Positions 38,976 through 49,378 of a stretch of DNA of 64,000 nt are shown in pieces. Origin of the DNA: Bartonella doshiae NCTC 12862 = ATCC 700133. GTDB lineage: Bacteria; Pseudomonadota; Alphaproteobacteria; Rhizobiales; Rhizobiaceae. Each line of letters begins with the position of its first letter. Positions within the stretch are counted from its first letter, which is position 1. The DNA lies in assembly GCF_000278155.1 (NCBI RefSeq), contig NZ_JH725095.1, forward strand, positions 293,501 to 357,500. The letters are read 5' to 3'. Both the position numbers and the translations under genes were made by a program. The notes below the pieces were generated by a model. It ran no database searches. It saw nothing but the letters and a program-made list of their open reading frames with translations, and was not told the origin of the DNA.

Positions 38976-40806
38976 CCGCAATTTCTTTATCGCCATTGGA
39001 TTGTCTTTTGTAGTACTTACCGCATGGAATTTTTTGTACGTTGCTCCCAAACAGGCCGAGTTACAAAAAAAACAAATCATTGCACAACAATTGGCTAAGC
39101 AACAGTCAGAAGCGGCTTCCACAACCAATACAAATTTTTCTAATGTCACACCAATGCACGGATCTGTTCCTGTAATTGCTCATCCAATGTCTCCTGAAAT
39201 GCGGAGTGCTGAATTAGCAAAAACAAACCGTATTGCAATCAAAACTAGTGAACTTGAAGGCTCCATTAATCTTATTGGTGCGCAATTTGATGATCTTCTG
39301 CTAAAAAAATATCGCCTAACAGTAGACAAGGGATCACCAGAAATTGCTTTGCTGAACCCTAAAGGCTTCTCAACAACTTATCTCGCTGAATTTGGTTTTA
39401 CAAGTTCTTCCTTGCCAGCAGAAGCCTTACCGCAATCTGATACACAATGGCAAATAGAGGGAGACAATACGACACTTACCCCTTCAACACCTATAACTTT
39501 AATTTACAATAATGGAAAAGGACAAATTTTTCGTCGCACCCTTTCCGTTGATAATCACTATATGTTTACCATTGAGGATTCTATCAGCAATGAAAGTAAT
39601 AACCCGATATATCTTTCATCCTATGCGCGTGTTGCACGAGCAGCTCCACCAGAACATACAAATGCAACCTACTTACTCCATGAAGGCATGATAGGTATTG
39701 CAGGTGATTCACTTAAAACTGAAAAATATAAAACCTTAGCAGAGCTTAGTCCTAATCCTGATAATGGTCAGAAAAGTATGACTTTCTCAAAAAATATGGG
39801 AGGCTGGATTGGTATTACCGATAAATATTGGGCTGTAGCAGTTATTCCTCCACAAGATAAAGAATACACAAGCCGTTTTATTTATTTTGATCGCCTCAAT
39901 ACGCACTATCAATCTGACCTATTAGGAACACTTTTAACGATTGCCCCTCATGAAACAAAAACTGTTACAAATCGTCTTTTCGCGGGTGCAAAACGAGTTG
40001 AAATCATTAATCACTATCAAAACGATCTGCAAATTAGGAAGTTTGGCCTTTTAATCGATTGGGGTTGGTTTGATTTCATTACTAAACCTATGTTTTCCCT
40101 TATTGATCTCCTTTACAAGCAAACAGGCAATTTTGGTATTGCTATTCTTCTTGTCACAGTGCTCTTGAAAACGCTTCTTTTCCCGTTGGCAAATAAGTCT
40201 TACAAATCAATGGCACGTATGAAGCTGATACAGCCAATGCTGCTGGAAATAAAAGAAAAATATTCAAATGACCGAGATAAACAACAACAAGCGATGATAG
40301 AGCTGTATAAAACCCAGAAAATTAATCCTCTTGCGGGTTGTTGGCCAATGTTGGTTCAATTTCCGATATTCTTTGCCCTTTATAAAGTTCTTTATATTAC
40401 CATAGAAATGCGGCATGCACCTTTCTTCGGTTGGATTCGTGATTTAGCAGCACCTGATCCCACATCTATTTTTAACCTTTTTGGCCTTTTGCCTTATACA
40501 ATTCCAGCGTTTCTTATGCTTGGTGCATGGCCTTTTATCATGGGGATCACGATGTTTTTACAAATGCGTATGAACCCAGCACCCCAAGATCAAACACAAG
40601 CTGTAATCTTCGCATGGATGCCTGTTGTATTTACTTTTATGCTTGCTTCCTTCCCTGTTGGTCTTGTCATCTATTGGGCATGGAACAATATCTTGTCAAT
40701 AATTCAGCAAGCTATCATCATGAAACGTCACGGAGCAAAAATTGAGCTTTTTAACAATATAAAAACTATGTGGCAAAAATCACAAAAAAAAGAAGTGCGT
40801 GAATGA
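38965..40806 (+). CDS. yidC: Membrane protein insertase YidC
   Basis: 613 residues. N-terminal transmembrane anchor (residues 7-25), a large periplasmic domain (about 60-370) and the conserved five-helix core beginning at [21 protein letters not shown]. The hydrophilic-groove arginine lies in the segment around [12 protein letters not shown]. YidC inserts and folds inner-membrane proteins, alone or with SecYEG. Its stop overlaps the yihA start (ATGA). Confidence 0.96.
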   Translation: MEYNRNFFIAIGLSFVVLTAWNFLYVAPKQAELQKKQIIAQQLAKQQSEAASTTNTNFSNVTPMHGSVPVIAHPMSPEMRSAELAKTNRIAIKTSELEGSINLIGAQFDDLLLKKYRLTVDKGSPEIALLNPKGFSTTYLAEFGFTSSSLPAEALPQSDTQWQIEGDNTTLTPSTPITLIYNNGKGQIFRRTLSVDNHYMFTIEDSISNESNNPIYLSSYARVARAAPPEHTNATYLLHEGMIGIAGDSLKTEKYKTLAELSPNPDNGQKSMTFSKNMGGWIGITDKYWAVAVIPPQDKEYTSRFIYFDRLNTHYQSDLLGTLLTIAPHETKTVTNRLFAGAKRVEIINHYQNDLQIRKFGLLIDWGWFDFITKPMFSLIDLLYKQTGNFGIAILLVTVLLKTLLFPLANKSYKSMARMKLIQPMLLEIKEKYSNDRDKQQQAMIELYKTQKINPLAGCWPMLVQFPIFFALYKVLYITIEMRHAPFFGWIRDLAAPDPTSIFNLFGLLPYTIPAFLMLGAWPFIMGITMFLQMRMNPAPQDQTQAVIFAWMPVVFTFMLASFPVGLVIYWAWNNILSIIQQAIIMKRHGAKIELFNNIKTMWQKSQKKEVRE

Positions 40807-41450
40807 CAAAATGTCCTTCCCTTACTGGAATTTTTTCTCGCAACTGGATTTTCATTCGTGGAGTACCAACGATAAGTTTTCTTCCTCCTGAAGGACCACC
40901 AGAAATCGCATTTGCTGGGCGTTCTAATGTTGGAAAGTCATCTTTGATCAATGCTCTTGTCCAACAGAAAGGTCTAGCGCGTACTTCAAATACACCGGGT
41001 AGAACGCAAGAGCTAAATTATTTTGTGCCCGATGGGTTTAGTGGACAACCAAAAAATCTTCCTCCTTTGGCACTTGTGGATATGCCAGGTTATGGTTTTG
41101 CTAAAGCCCCCAAAAATCTTGTTGATGCTTGGACACATCTGGTCTTTAGCTATTTGCGGGGGCGAACAACACTGAAACGTGTCTACATTTTAATTGATTC
41201 ACGTCACGGTATCAAAAAGAATGATGCAGAAGTTCTGGATCTTCTTGATAAAGCTGCCGTCTCTTATCAGGTTGTTCTAACCAAAAGTGATAAAATCAAA
41301 TCAAATGTGCTCGAAAAACTAATCATAAATACAAAAACAAAGCTTCTCAAACGCCCAGCAGCTTACCCTGAACTTCTTGTAACATCTTCAGAAAAAGCGT
41401 TAGGTTTAGAAGAATTGCGTACAGCTATTTTACAAACGATCATATTCTAG
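40803..41450 (+). CDS. engB: Ribosome-biogenesis GTP-binding protein YihA/YsxC (EngB)
   Basis: 215 residues. G1 GRSNVGKSS (near residue 40), the [15 protein letters not shown] switch I region, G3 [11 protein letters not shown] and G4 TKSDK are present. EngB proteins act in maturation of the large ribosomal subunit. The start is translationally coupled to yidC. Confidence 0.95.
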   Translation: MTKCPSLTGIFSRNWIFIRGVPTISFLPPEGPPEIAFAGRSNVGKSSLINALVQQKGLARTSNTPGRTQELNYFVPDGFSGQPKNLPPLALVDMPGYGFAKAPKNLVDAWTHLVFSYLRGRTTLKRVYILIDSRHGIKKNDAEVLDLLDKAAVSYQVVLTKSDKIKSNVLEKLIINTKTKLLKRPAAYPELLVTSSEKALGLEELRTAILQTIIF

Positions 41451-41577
41451 TTATTAAGAAATTATTAAACATAATTATGAGCAACCGCTAATAATCTTGT
41501 GATTCCAGTAAAGCATCTTTATAAAAATTTTTGTTATTTTAAAGAATTTTTATTAACTCTGTTTTATAGTGTAGACT

Positions 41578-42270
41578 ATGTTGACACTTTTTCATTCACC
41601 CCTCTCTTCTGCTTCTCGCTTCATACGTCTTATTCTTGGAGAATATGGCGTAGCCACGCAACTGATTGAAGAACATGAATGGGCAAGAAGACACGAATTT
41701 CTTGCACTTAATCCAGCTGGAAATGTTCCTGTACTTCTCGCTGAATACGAATTTCCAGTATCAGGGGCTGCTGTTATCTGCGAATATTTAGATGAAACAC
41801 GCGGAAATCTGCGACAAAACAATAAATTTTTTCCAGAAAATCCTTTAGACCGTGCTGAAGTCCGCCGTCTCAACGATTGGTTTTTAAATAAATTTGAAAA
41901 CGAAGCTGTGCGCCATATTGTACGCGAACGAATCTATAAACGTGAAATGCCGCTCGCCATTGGAGGTGGTGCTCCCAATTCACAAATTTTACGCAACGCG
42001 CGTGCTAATATTCTACCGCATATGAACTATCTCAATTGGCTCTGTGCATCTCGCGATTGGTTAGTCGGCTCTACATTATCCTACGCAGATCTTGCAGCTG
42101 CATCTGCTATTTCTGTTCTTGATTTTCTAGGAGAAATCGATTGGGAGCAATCTCCAGCAGCTAAAGACTGGTATATGCGTATCAAATCGCGTCCTTCTTT
42201 TCGCCCTCTTTTAACAGACCGCGTCCGAGGAATTGTGGCAAGCCCTCATTATGCAGACCTTGATTTCTGA
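41578..42270 (+). CDS. Glutathione S-transferase family protein, possibly FzlA
   Basis: 230 residues with an N-terminal thioredoxin-like GST domain (SPLSSASRFIRLILGEYG, LNPAGNVPVL) and an all-helical C-terminal domain (GSTLSYADLAAASAI). Its length, the ASR motif and its presence in a Rhizobiales housekeeping block suggest FzlA, the GST-like protein that binds FtsZ and controls filament curvature during division in Caulobacter and Agrobacterium. An ordinary detoxifying GST is the alternative. There is no strong ribosome binding site before the ATG. Confidence 0.75.
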   Translation: MLTLFHSPLSSASRFIRLILGEYGVATQLIEEHEWARRHEFLALNPAGNVPVLLAEYEFPVSGAAVICEYLDETRGNLRQNNKFFPENPLDRAEVRRLNDWFLNKFENEAVRHIVRERIYKREMPLAIGGGAPNSQILRNARANILPHMNYLNWLCASRDWLVGSTLSYADLAAASAISVLDFLGEIDWEQSPAAKDWYMRIKSRPSFRPLLTDRVRGIVASPHYADLDF

Positions 42271-42452
42271 ATATCTTTTTTTGACAAAAGTAAAGGCAAT
42301 ATTGAATATCACTGATAATATATTTTTACACTAACAAAATCTTATCTATTTATATACCCCATGCGTTATGCCCTAACACCTGTAAAAAAAGAACTGTTGG
42401 AAAGAAGAAGAGAATTTGCCTATAAAAAATAAAGTATCATAAGGAGGTAGAT

Positions 42453-43265
42453 ATGCGCCTTACAGTTGTTGGTGCGAATGGCAAAATGGGACGTGAGCTC
42501 ATTACAGCTATCCAGAGTAGAACGGATGTAGAACTTTGTGGTGTACTTGTCCGCAAGGAATCACCTTTTGTAGATAAAGATGCCGGCACATTGATTGGTT
42601 CAAATCTTCTTGGCATTCGCATTACGGACGATCCTGAAAATGCCTTTTCTAACACAGAAGGTATTTTAGATTTTTCTCAGCCACAAGCCAGTATTCTCTA
42701 TGCCAATTATGCTGCTCAAAAAGGCCTTGTTCATATTATTGGAACAACTGGATTCAGCAAAACAGAAGAAGCACAAATTGCAGACTTTGCGAAATATACA
42801 ACTATTGTTAAATCCGGAAACATGAGCCTTGGAATTAATCTTTTGGCAAACCTAGTCAAGAGAGCAGCCAAAGCATTAAAATCGGATGATTTTGATATTG
42901 AAATTTATGAAATGCATCATTCCGGTAAAGTTGATGCTCCTTCTGGAACAGCTATTCTCCTTGGAAATGCAGCAGCCGAAGGCCGCAATGTTATACTCAA
43001 GGACGTGCATGTCAATGAACGCAATGGCTATACAGGCGTACGTAAAAAAGGCGAAATTGGTTTTTCTTGTTCACGAGGTGGAACCGTTATTGGCGATCAT
43101 AGCGTAATTTTTGCTGGTTTAAATGAACGCATTATTCTTTCACATACAGCACAAGAACGCTCTATTTTTGCCAATGGTGCATTAAAAGCAGCTTTATGGG
43201 CAAAGAGCCATGAAAATGGACTTTATTCAATGTGCGATGTTTTGGGACTACGTGAAGAGTTTTAA
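42453..43265 (+). CDS. dapB: 4-hydroxy-tetrahydrodipicolinate reductase
   Basis: 270 residues. [13 protein letters not shown] cofactor loop, GTTGFS (near residue 104), [11 protein letters not shown], the signature [15 protein letters not shown] (near 155) with the catalytic His-His and Lys, and [11 protein letters not shown] are all present. DapB makes tetrahydrodipicolinate for meso-diaminopimelate and lysine, hence cell-wall peptidoglycan. The AAGGAGGT binding site is ideal. gpmA follows by 30 bases. Confidence 0.97.
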   Translation: MRLTVVGANGKMGRELITAIQSRTDVELCGVLVRKESPFVDKDAGTLIGSNLLGIRITDDPENAFSNTEGILDFSQPQASILYANYAAQKGLVHIIGTTGFSKTEEAQIADFAKYTTIVKSGNMSLGINLLANLVKRAAKALKSDDFDIEIYEMHHSGKVDAPSGTAILLGNAAAEGRNVILKDVHVNERNGYTGVRKKGEIGFSCSRGGTVIGDHSVIFAGLNERIILSHTAQERSIFANGALKAALWAKSHENGLYSMCDVLGLREEF

Positions 43266-43295
43266 ATATTCAATGACAAACACAGGAAATTCATA

Positions 43296-43916
43296 ATGGA
43301 ACGCATCCTTGTATTAATCCGTCATGGACAAAGTGAATGGAATATCAAAAATCTTTTTACTGGTTGGAAAGACCCTGATCTATCAGAACAAGGTCATGCA
43401 GAAGCGATAACAGCAGGAAAGAATCTAAAAGCAGCTGGCTTAAAATTTGATATCGCTTATACATCTGCTTTACAACGTGCGCAAAAAACAGCTCGGCATA
43501 TTTTAGAACAGATGGGGCAATCTGATTTGAAACTGATAAAAACTCCAGCATTAAATGAACGTGATTATGGTGCTCTCTCTGGTTTAAATAAAGATGAAGT
43601 TCGTCAACAATGGGGAGAAGAGCAAGTGCAAATATGGCGCCGCTCCTATGCTATTGCTCCCCCTAACGGAGAAAGCCTACGCGATACTGGTGCACGCGTT
43701 TGGCCTTATTATCTTTACCATATCCAACCGCATATTTTGCGTGCTCGAACTGTTTTGGTTGCAGCACACGGCAATTCTCTTCGTGCTCTTATTATGGCAC
43801 TTGAAGGACTTAACCATGAGGAAATTATATCTCAAGAACTAGCAACTGGTATCCCTATTATTTACAGATTCAATCCTGACTCGACAATTACATCAAAGAC
43901 AGTTATCAAGCCTTAA
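43296..43916 (+). CDS. gpmA: 2,3-bisphosphoglycerate-dependent phosphoglycerate mutase
   Basis: 206 residues, the short alphaproteobacterial form. Phospho-histidine motif [10 protein letters not shown] (near residue 6), ERDYG (near 86) and the second catalytic histidine in [11 protein letters not shown] (near 157). It interconverts 3- and 2-phosphoglycerate in glycolysis. It is likely cotranscribed with dapB. Confidence 0.95.
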   Translation: MERILVLIRHGQSEWNIKNLFTGWKDPDLSEQGHAEAITAGKNLKAAGLKFDIAYTSALQRAQKTARHILEQMGQSDLKLIKTPALNERDYGALSGLNKDEVRQQWGEEQVQIWRRSYAIAPPNGESLRDTGARVWPYYLYHIQPHILRARTVLVAAHGNSLRALIMALEGLNHEEIISQELATGIPIIYRFNPDSTITSKTVIKP

Positions 43917-44245
43917 GTTCCCATAATTATGGTGGATATAAAAAATTTGATTCAATATTTTTCAGCTAAAAAATAAACTCTTTTTTCCCTCCTCACTCTG
44001 AAGGATAAAGCTTCTTATCCTCCACTAATTTGTAATCAGATTGCTTTCTCTCGGTGAATTTCTTTATTAACTACTAATGCGATTCATTTCATAGGATCTA
44101 CAAATAAATTCTGCTCTGAATATTTCGTTCAACTTTACCTTTTCTTTGCCATTTCACACTCAATTATTGCAAAAGAAAACAATGTTTATTGCACAACAAA
44201 TAATTTTATTGACAGAGCTACTTCATAAGCTTAGATGAATTTGAA
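43917..44245. other. Spacer between gpmA and tRNA-Leu
   Basis: 329 AT-rich bases. No gene or strong terminator seen. Confidence 0.4.
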
Positions 44246-44330
44246 GCCCAAATGGCGGAACTGGTAGACGTGCAGGTTTCAGGTACCTGTGCCGCAAGGC
44301 GTGGAGGTTCGAGTCCTCTTTTGGGCACCA
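44246..44330 (+). tRNA. tRNA-Leu (CAG)
   Basis: 85 nt with encoded CCA and a class II long variable arm (TGCCGCAAGGCGT). Anticodon stem CAGGT/ACCTG around loop TTCAGGT gives anticodon CAG. Acceptor GCCCAAA pairs with TTTGGGC. Confidence 0.95.
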
Positions 44331-45255
44331 TGCTCTTTTTTATTCAAAATAATTTATTGATTTCCCATATATTTTTTAAAATGAGGGATGCGTGGATAAA
44401 AGTGAGGGAATAGGATTTTCAAAAGCATCTCTATAGTCTGTTAAAAATAAAGGCTTTTTCAAAGTTTTTGCTAGTTTTTCCAAATATCCAAAATATTTAC
44501 ACTTTCTAAAAAATTACTTAACTTTCTGGCAATCGTTATTTAATCAATAGATTTACGCCCTAATACAATAAAAAACTTTTACCCAAATTCGTCCCGCAAA
44601 AAAAGACGTGCTTAAATATGCTGTACTCGTTAATCCATGGATTTTATTTGCACCGTATAGATAGATGAAAAAAGCTCATTTTTCTCAGGGCTTAACCCAA
44701 AATAAAAGCAATATATTTCTGGCATCATCGGCGCTGTGTCTTTCAGCAGAAGAATATTTTCAAATTATTAAGCCTCCTCTCTTTATCTTCCTGTAAAATT
44801 TGCACTGTCTTATTATCTTGTTTTACAAACCGTAACTTTTTTCATGTGTATTTTGATCACTATGAGGTAGATACACATCCTCATAAATCTCTATGAGAAA
44901 AAAGTCATCCTACAATGATCAACAGCAAAATAAGATTTATACCTCCCTGTCTATTCACACATCTACATTATAAAATATGATTATTATATTGAGTAGTAGA
45001 TAAAATGCATCTTGTTGTTACATAGTGAAAATAAAACCCATAAATTGAGAAAATGGATCACAATACACACGAATACAGCAAATACAAGAGTTGTACAAAT
45101 GAAATATCCGGTATCACTTACACCAAAACTGCTCAAAAAATACACGAATCATAAAAAAGCAATCAAAAAAAACAATAAAATGTGAGGAGGCAAAAAGAAA
45201 ATGAGTGAAAAAAAGACTTAAACCACATGCATAACACATAGATCCATTTGTTATA
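44331..45255. other. Gene-free spacer between tRNA-Leu and tRNA-Ser
   Basis: About 925 AT-rich bases. Short frames exist but none has a binding site, length or motif to support it. Nothing identifiable. Confidence 0.5.
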
Positions 45256-45346
45256 TGGCGGAGAGGAAGAGATTCGAACTCTCGAGAGCCTTTTGAGCCC
45301 TACTCCCTTAGCAGGGGAGCGCCTTCGACCACTCGGCCACCTCTCC
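45256..45346 (-). tRNA. tRNA-Ser (GCU)
   Basis: 91 nt with encoded CCA and the long variable arm of class II tRNAs. Anticodon loop CTGCTAA gives GCT, reading AGC/AGU serine codons. Acceptor GGAGAGG pairs with CCTCTCC. Confidence 0.95.
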
Positions 45347-45655
45347 AAGAGCAGTGCATAAACGCTAGCAACAGAAAGTTCAAGACATTTTCGATTTTTT
45401 TCAAAAATATCTGTGCTTTTCCTTTTTAATAATCCAATAAGAAAAAATGAATAAACAAAGTGTGCTTTTTTTAACACATTCACTCAAATAGTACATGAAT
45501 GCCTCCCAAAAAGGCAATTTCATATTTGTATATCTTAAAAAGAATAGATAAGTGTAGATGGAGTCGTTAAACAACGCACATCCTACTCCTCCTTTAATTA
45601 AGTGGAGCAAAAATATTCCCTAATGAGATTAATTATCTTTCACTGGAGATCCGCT
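45347..45655. other. Porin upstream region
   Basis: About 309 bases upstream of the porin gene, expected to hold its promoter and a leader. No gene is seen; short minus-strand frames lack support. Confidence 0.4.
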
Positions 45656-46858
45656 ATGAATATTAAGTCTTTATTTTTAAGCTCTACTGTAGCTTTTGTA
45701 GCAATTTCTGGAGCGCAAGCCGCTTCTCAAGCGATTGCAGAACCAAAGCCGATGGAGTATGTTCGCCTTTGTGATGCATATGGTAAAGGATATTTCTATA
45801 TTCCTGGAACAGAAACTTGTATACGTATATCAGGAAATGTTCGTGCTGACTTTAGCGGTGGTGACAATATTGATGCAACAACCGATGAAGAACTAGAGAA
45901 AGCTAAAGGAACCTATGGTGCATCATCACGTCTAACTCTTGTTTTTCAATCTGCTTCTGAAACAGAACTAGGAACCCTTCGTTCCTATGCACGTTTTTCC
46001 TCAACTTGGAGTAATGGAGCAAACAAAAATGGTGGGCAACTCGCAGCCGCTTACATAGAGCTTGGCGGTTTTCGCATAGGTCTTGATGATACAATTTTTA
46101 ACAGTTGGACCGGTGGCTATGGAAACGTTATAAATGACGACAGCATAGCACCTGCAGGCATAACAAGAACCAATTTTGTTTCTTACACCTTTAGTGGTGA
46201 TACTGGTTTTTCAGCAATTATCGGAGCTGAATTAGGAAATAGTTCTGGTTCTGGAACAGAAACGTATTACTATATCAATAAAGATGATAACGTTGCTGTA
46301 ATTACTAAAGAAGGTGACTATCCCAAACTAAGTAAAGGGGTAGATGATTATACGCCAAATTTAGTTTTCGGGATGAAATTTATCCAAAAATGGGGCGGTT
46401 TTTCAACAGTTGCTGCTTATGATTCTTACTACAAAAAATGGGCTGGTAAAGTACGTGCAGACTTCAATGTTAACGATCGTCTAAACCTCTGGATAATGGG
46501 TGGTTATAAAAACAATATTGATTATTACATAAGCAAGGAAAATGTACTATCGCGGGCCAATACAACGATCTATGCGAACTGGGGAGAAAAATGGGCTGCT
46601 TGGGGTGGTGCAACGTACAAACTTACTTCCAAAATAAATCTCAACGCACAAGTTTCTTACAGCGCTGTAAAAACTTTTGCAACTTCCGTAAATATTGCAT
46701 ACACGCCAATTCCAGGCTTCATAATTACTCCTGAAGTGACCTACGTTTCCTGGAACGATGACCGAAGATTTAAAAGTGCAAATGAGACAACATATACAAA
46801 TGCTCTAAATGGAAAAAGTGCTTTGAAAGCTATGATCCGCTTCCAACGTTCATTTTAA
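45656..46858 (+). CDS. Outer-membrane porin of the Omp2b/Omp43 family
   Basis: 400 residues from the ATG at 45656 (GGAGAT ten bases upstream). A signal peptide with cleavage near AQAAS leads into the Rhizobiales porin start PMEYVRLCDAYGKGYFYIPG with its paired cysteines (disulfide loop) and ends in a phenylalanine (RFQRSF), the beta-barrel assembly signal. The alternating polar/aromatic pattern fits 16 strands. In B. henselae the related Omp43 binds host cells. It has its own strong terminator. Confidence 0.9.
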   Translation: MNIKSLFLSSTVAFVAISGAQAASQAIAEPKPMEYVRLCDAYGKGYFYIPGTETCIRISGNVRADFSGGDNIDATTDEELEKAKGTYGASSRLTLVFQSASETELGTLRSYARFSSTWSNGANKNGGQLAAAYIELGGFRIGLDDTIFNSWTGGYGNVINDDSIAPAGITRTNFVSYTFSGDTGFSAIIGAELGNSSGSGTETYYYINKDDNVAVITKEGDYPKLSKGVDDYTPNLVFGMKFIQKWGGFSTVAAYDSYYKKWAGKVRADFNVNDRLNLWIMGGYKNNIDYYISKENVLSRANTTIYANWGEKWAAWGGATYKLTSKINLNAQVSYSAVKTFATSVNIAYTPIPGFIITPEVTYVSWNDDRRFKSANETTYTNALNGKSALKAMIRFQRSF

Positions 46859-46880
46859 TTCTTTTAGAAACAACATTATA

Positions 46881-46909
46881 AAAACTGGCAACATTTGTTG
46901 CCAGTTTTT
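46881..46909 (+). terminator. Intrinsic terminator of the porin gene
   Basis: AAAACTGGCAAC (46881-46892) and GTTGCCAGTTTT (46897-46908) form a perfect 12-bp stem with a 4-base loop, followed by T and ATTT. Confidence 0.88.
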
Positions 46910-47651
46910 ATTTGATAAAATAAACTATAATAAATAATCGTAAAAATATTTATTTCGTAAAAACATTCCAAGCAAATTAATAAGATAAATGCGCATAAGC
47001 ATATTTAATAGCTTTACTTACCTTATTTAAATAAGATAGATTGTAATTATCAAGTATTCGTTATTAAAATTTATAGAAGTCTTCGGCAAAACCAAAAAAA
47101 ATCTTGCTCTCTCTTTAAAGTAATAAACCATAAATCGTAAAAATGGCTACGCTCAAGATTTCCCTATAACTTTAGTATCTCTTTGAAAAGATCTCAAAAA
47201 TATCCACCAAGAACAGTAATGTATATTTTTCGGAATGACATAAAAGCATGATACTTATATTCCTTAGCTATATACCTTACTAGCTTTCCTCTTTCTATTA
47301 TTGTTAGAATCTATCCATAAGCACTGATAATATGTCTTTTTGACATGAGAGTGTGCCGGAATGAATATACATAATCCACACTGTCTTTTTAAAGACCATT
47401 TTAATGCGCTATGCTCTTTTAACGAGTAACTCTCCCTAACTTCAAATGTATTTCTTTAAAATGAAAAACGTACAAAAATAAAGAAATAGAACTTTACAGT
47501 ATAGTTCTATAAACCATACTTTTTCTTCCATTTTTTCATTAATTTCTTTACATATAATTTTTTTCATGGTCCAATGATTTTTCTTCTTTCATGTAAACTA
47601 CATCGCTCAAAAAATAGAAAATAAAGACTGTAAAAATGATACGTCTTTTAA
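46910..47651. other. Gene-free spacer after the porin
   Basis: About 740 AT-rich bases. I see no gene, repeat or RNA. It may be decayed sequence of a second porin-type locus, but I find no readable homology. Confidence 0.4.
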
Positions 47652-48611
47652 TTAAGATGCGTTAAACGCGTGTGACGGAAAATATTTATCGATCAATGCA
47701 TAAATAATTGCTGCAGTTTCAATATCCAAAATTCCATCATACTTTTCTTGACGAAAATGCAACTGAAATGCCCTTATCAAATCTTTATATCCACCTTCAG
47801 TATACGCAGCAGAAATATCGTATCCATAACAATTTAGCTTAGCTAAAATATCCTCTTTAGTTGGAAAGCTCTTGCAAAACTGCTCTTGATAGTGAGCTTT
47901 TAATTCATCATCATACCATGCTCCTATGCCTGCCATATACAGTTCTTTCCACGGGAAAGCTGCTCCAGGATCACTCTTCCTTCCAAGCGCAATATCACTA
48001 TGGCCTACTACATCCGTTGGCATAATATCCGGATACCGTTGAAGAATATTCAATGCAAGACTTTTAAGAGCATCAATTTGTGTTGGGTTATAAGGAGGAA
48101 ATGCAAAACCTTTATTATTATCAGTAACGAAATTAGCGGTCTCAAGCTGAGGAGTCGTACCACAAGCACTCCTCTCCTCAGTCCATGAACCAATATCAGC
48201 CTGCACTACAGACTCATCTTTATTAACAGGATTTAAAACGGATACATCTTTTAAAGCCGCTTCAACATACGTCTGCTCAATACAATCAAAATGACCACTC
48301 GCTAAATTGACTATTTCAATCCCAATAGACGTATCATTTAGATTACTACGTCCTGCCCATGAACTAACACCAGCATGCCACGCACGTTCATTTTCATCAA
48401 CCAAATTAAAGATACGCATATCCTTAAACCCCGCTTCAATATATGTCTGCTCTGAAGGATCAGGAACAAGATAGTGTGCACTAACCTTTTCTCCTGTAAG
48501 CGCCATAATCGAGGCTTTAAAATCAAGAGCCGTATAATGCATAACGAGAAAACGAACGCGACGATTAAAACTCTTGACAGAACGATAACTGTTGTAATCA
48601 ATCTGATACAT
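47652..48611 (-). CDS. N-acetylmuramoyl-L-alanine amidase (AmiD-like) with internal duplication
   Basis: 319 residues from the ATG at 48611 (AGAAAGGG upstream). Amidase_2 zinc ligands are visible as H25 (VMHYTA), H204 and D214 (VGHSDIALGRKSDPG), with the E99 of IGIEIVN; a C-terminal peptidoglycan-binding-like segment follows (about 250-310). Unusually, residues 112-160 repeat residues 54-102 without gaps (EQTY-E-A--KD----N-V...SW...E..N), inserting about 58 residues between IGIEIVN and FPPYNPTQID. Without the insert the length would fit AmiD. The second copy has lost WHAG and IGIE, so it cannot be catalytic. It cleaves the lactyl bond between muramic acid and the peptide stem, probably in recycling or remodelling. 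Confidence 0.82.
   Translation of the reverse strand: MYQIDYNSYRSVKSFNRRVRFLVMHYTALDFKASIMALTGEKVSAHYLVPDPSEQTYIEAGFKDMRIFNLVDENERAWHAGVSSWAGRSNLNDTSIGIEIVNLASGHFDCIEQTYVEAALKDVSVLNPVNKDESVVQADIGSWTEERSACGTTPQLETANFVTDNNKGFAFPPYNPTQIDALKSLALNILQRYPDIMPTDVVGHSDIALGRKSDPGAAFPWKELYMAGIGAWYDDELKAHYQEQFCKSFPTKEDILAKLNCYGYDISAAYTEGGYKDLIRAFQLHFRQEKYDGILDIETAAIIYALIDKYFPSHAFNAS
48132..48452 (-). repeat. In-gene tandem duplication of about 174 bp in the amidase
   Basis: Two ungapped units at 48306-48452 (residues 54-102) and 48132-48278 (residues 112-160), offset by 174 bases. The protein-level match is strong at the start (EQTYIEAGFKD against EQTYVEAALKD) and fades towards the end, so the copy is old and diverged. 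Confidence 0.75.
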
Positions 48612-49378
48612 AAAAGCCCTTTCTTTTTTGCTTAAAAAGACCACTGCGCATCACAACAGATAGGACACGAACTGTTAAAAAATGCAATGAACTTCCTATC
48701 TAGATACTAAGAATTACGCCTAAAATTTGTTCATCAAAAACATTGACACTCTTATCAACAATTAAGACACATTTTATTTCTCTCCCACACACGCGTAAAA
48801 TGTTTTTAACCGCATTCACAAACACACCGCATTAAATATTTTCCCCAAACAAATTCCTACAAATTACCAATCGAAAGGAAAACAAAGGCGTAAAATGATC
48901 ACTCCTTAAATTTTCACGTCTTATAGAAAAAATAATTCTTCCTGTTATCACATTATTATCAGATAACTGAACGGCACATATTCGCAATAAACTCTTCACA
49001 GACATATTTTTCAATAAAATTTGCAAAGCTTTCCTGTAAATGACACGACTTCTTGTCTTTTCACAACATTGCTTTTTGATTTACAAAGAATCTTAATTAT
49101 TTACAACGCTTGAGGCACATGAAATCTCTGGATCCCTTGTCATCAGCTCTATGAAATAGAACATATTGATTTATAATAATTAATCATTATAAATATTGAA
49201 TGTAGCGAGCCTAATATCGTAAAGTTTTTCTTAATCTTGAATCAAGTCAAAGTCATTTAATTACACATTAAAAGAAAGTTTAACCTATAGATAAAAACCA
49301 CTTAAGAAAAGGATCAAAATACTTCTTATAATAGAACGTTCAATAATTTGAGCAATATTTTTACGTCCCCATAGAGGT
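48612..49378. other. Gene-free spacer
   Basis: About 767 AT-rich bases between the amidase and the dehydrogenase fusion. Nothing identifiable. Confidence 0.45.

Noticed and set aside
42361..42432. 23-codon frame before dapB
   Set aside because: Too short, no binding site; it ends just before the dapB ribosome binding site.
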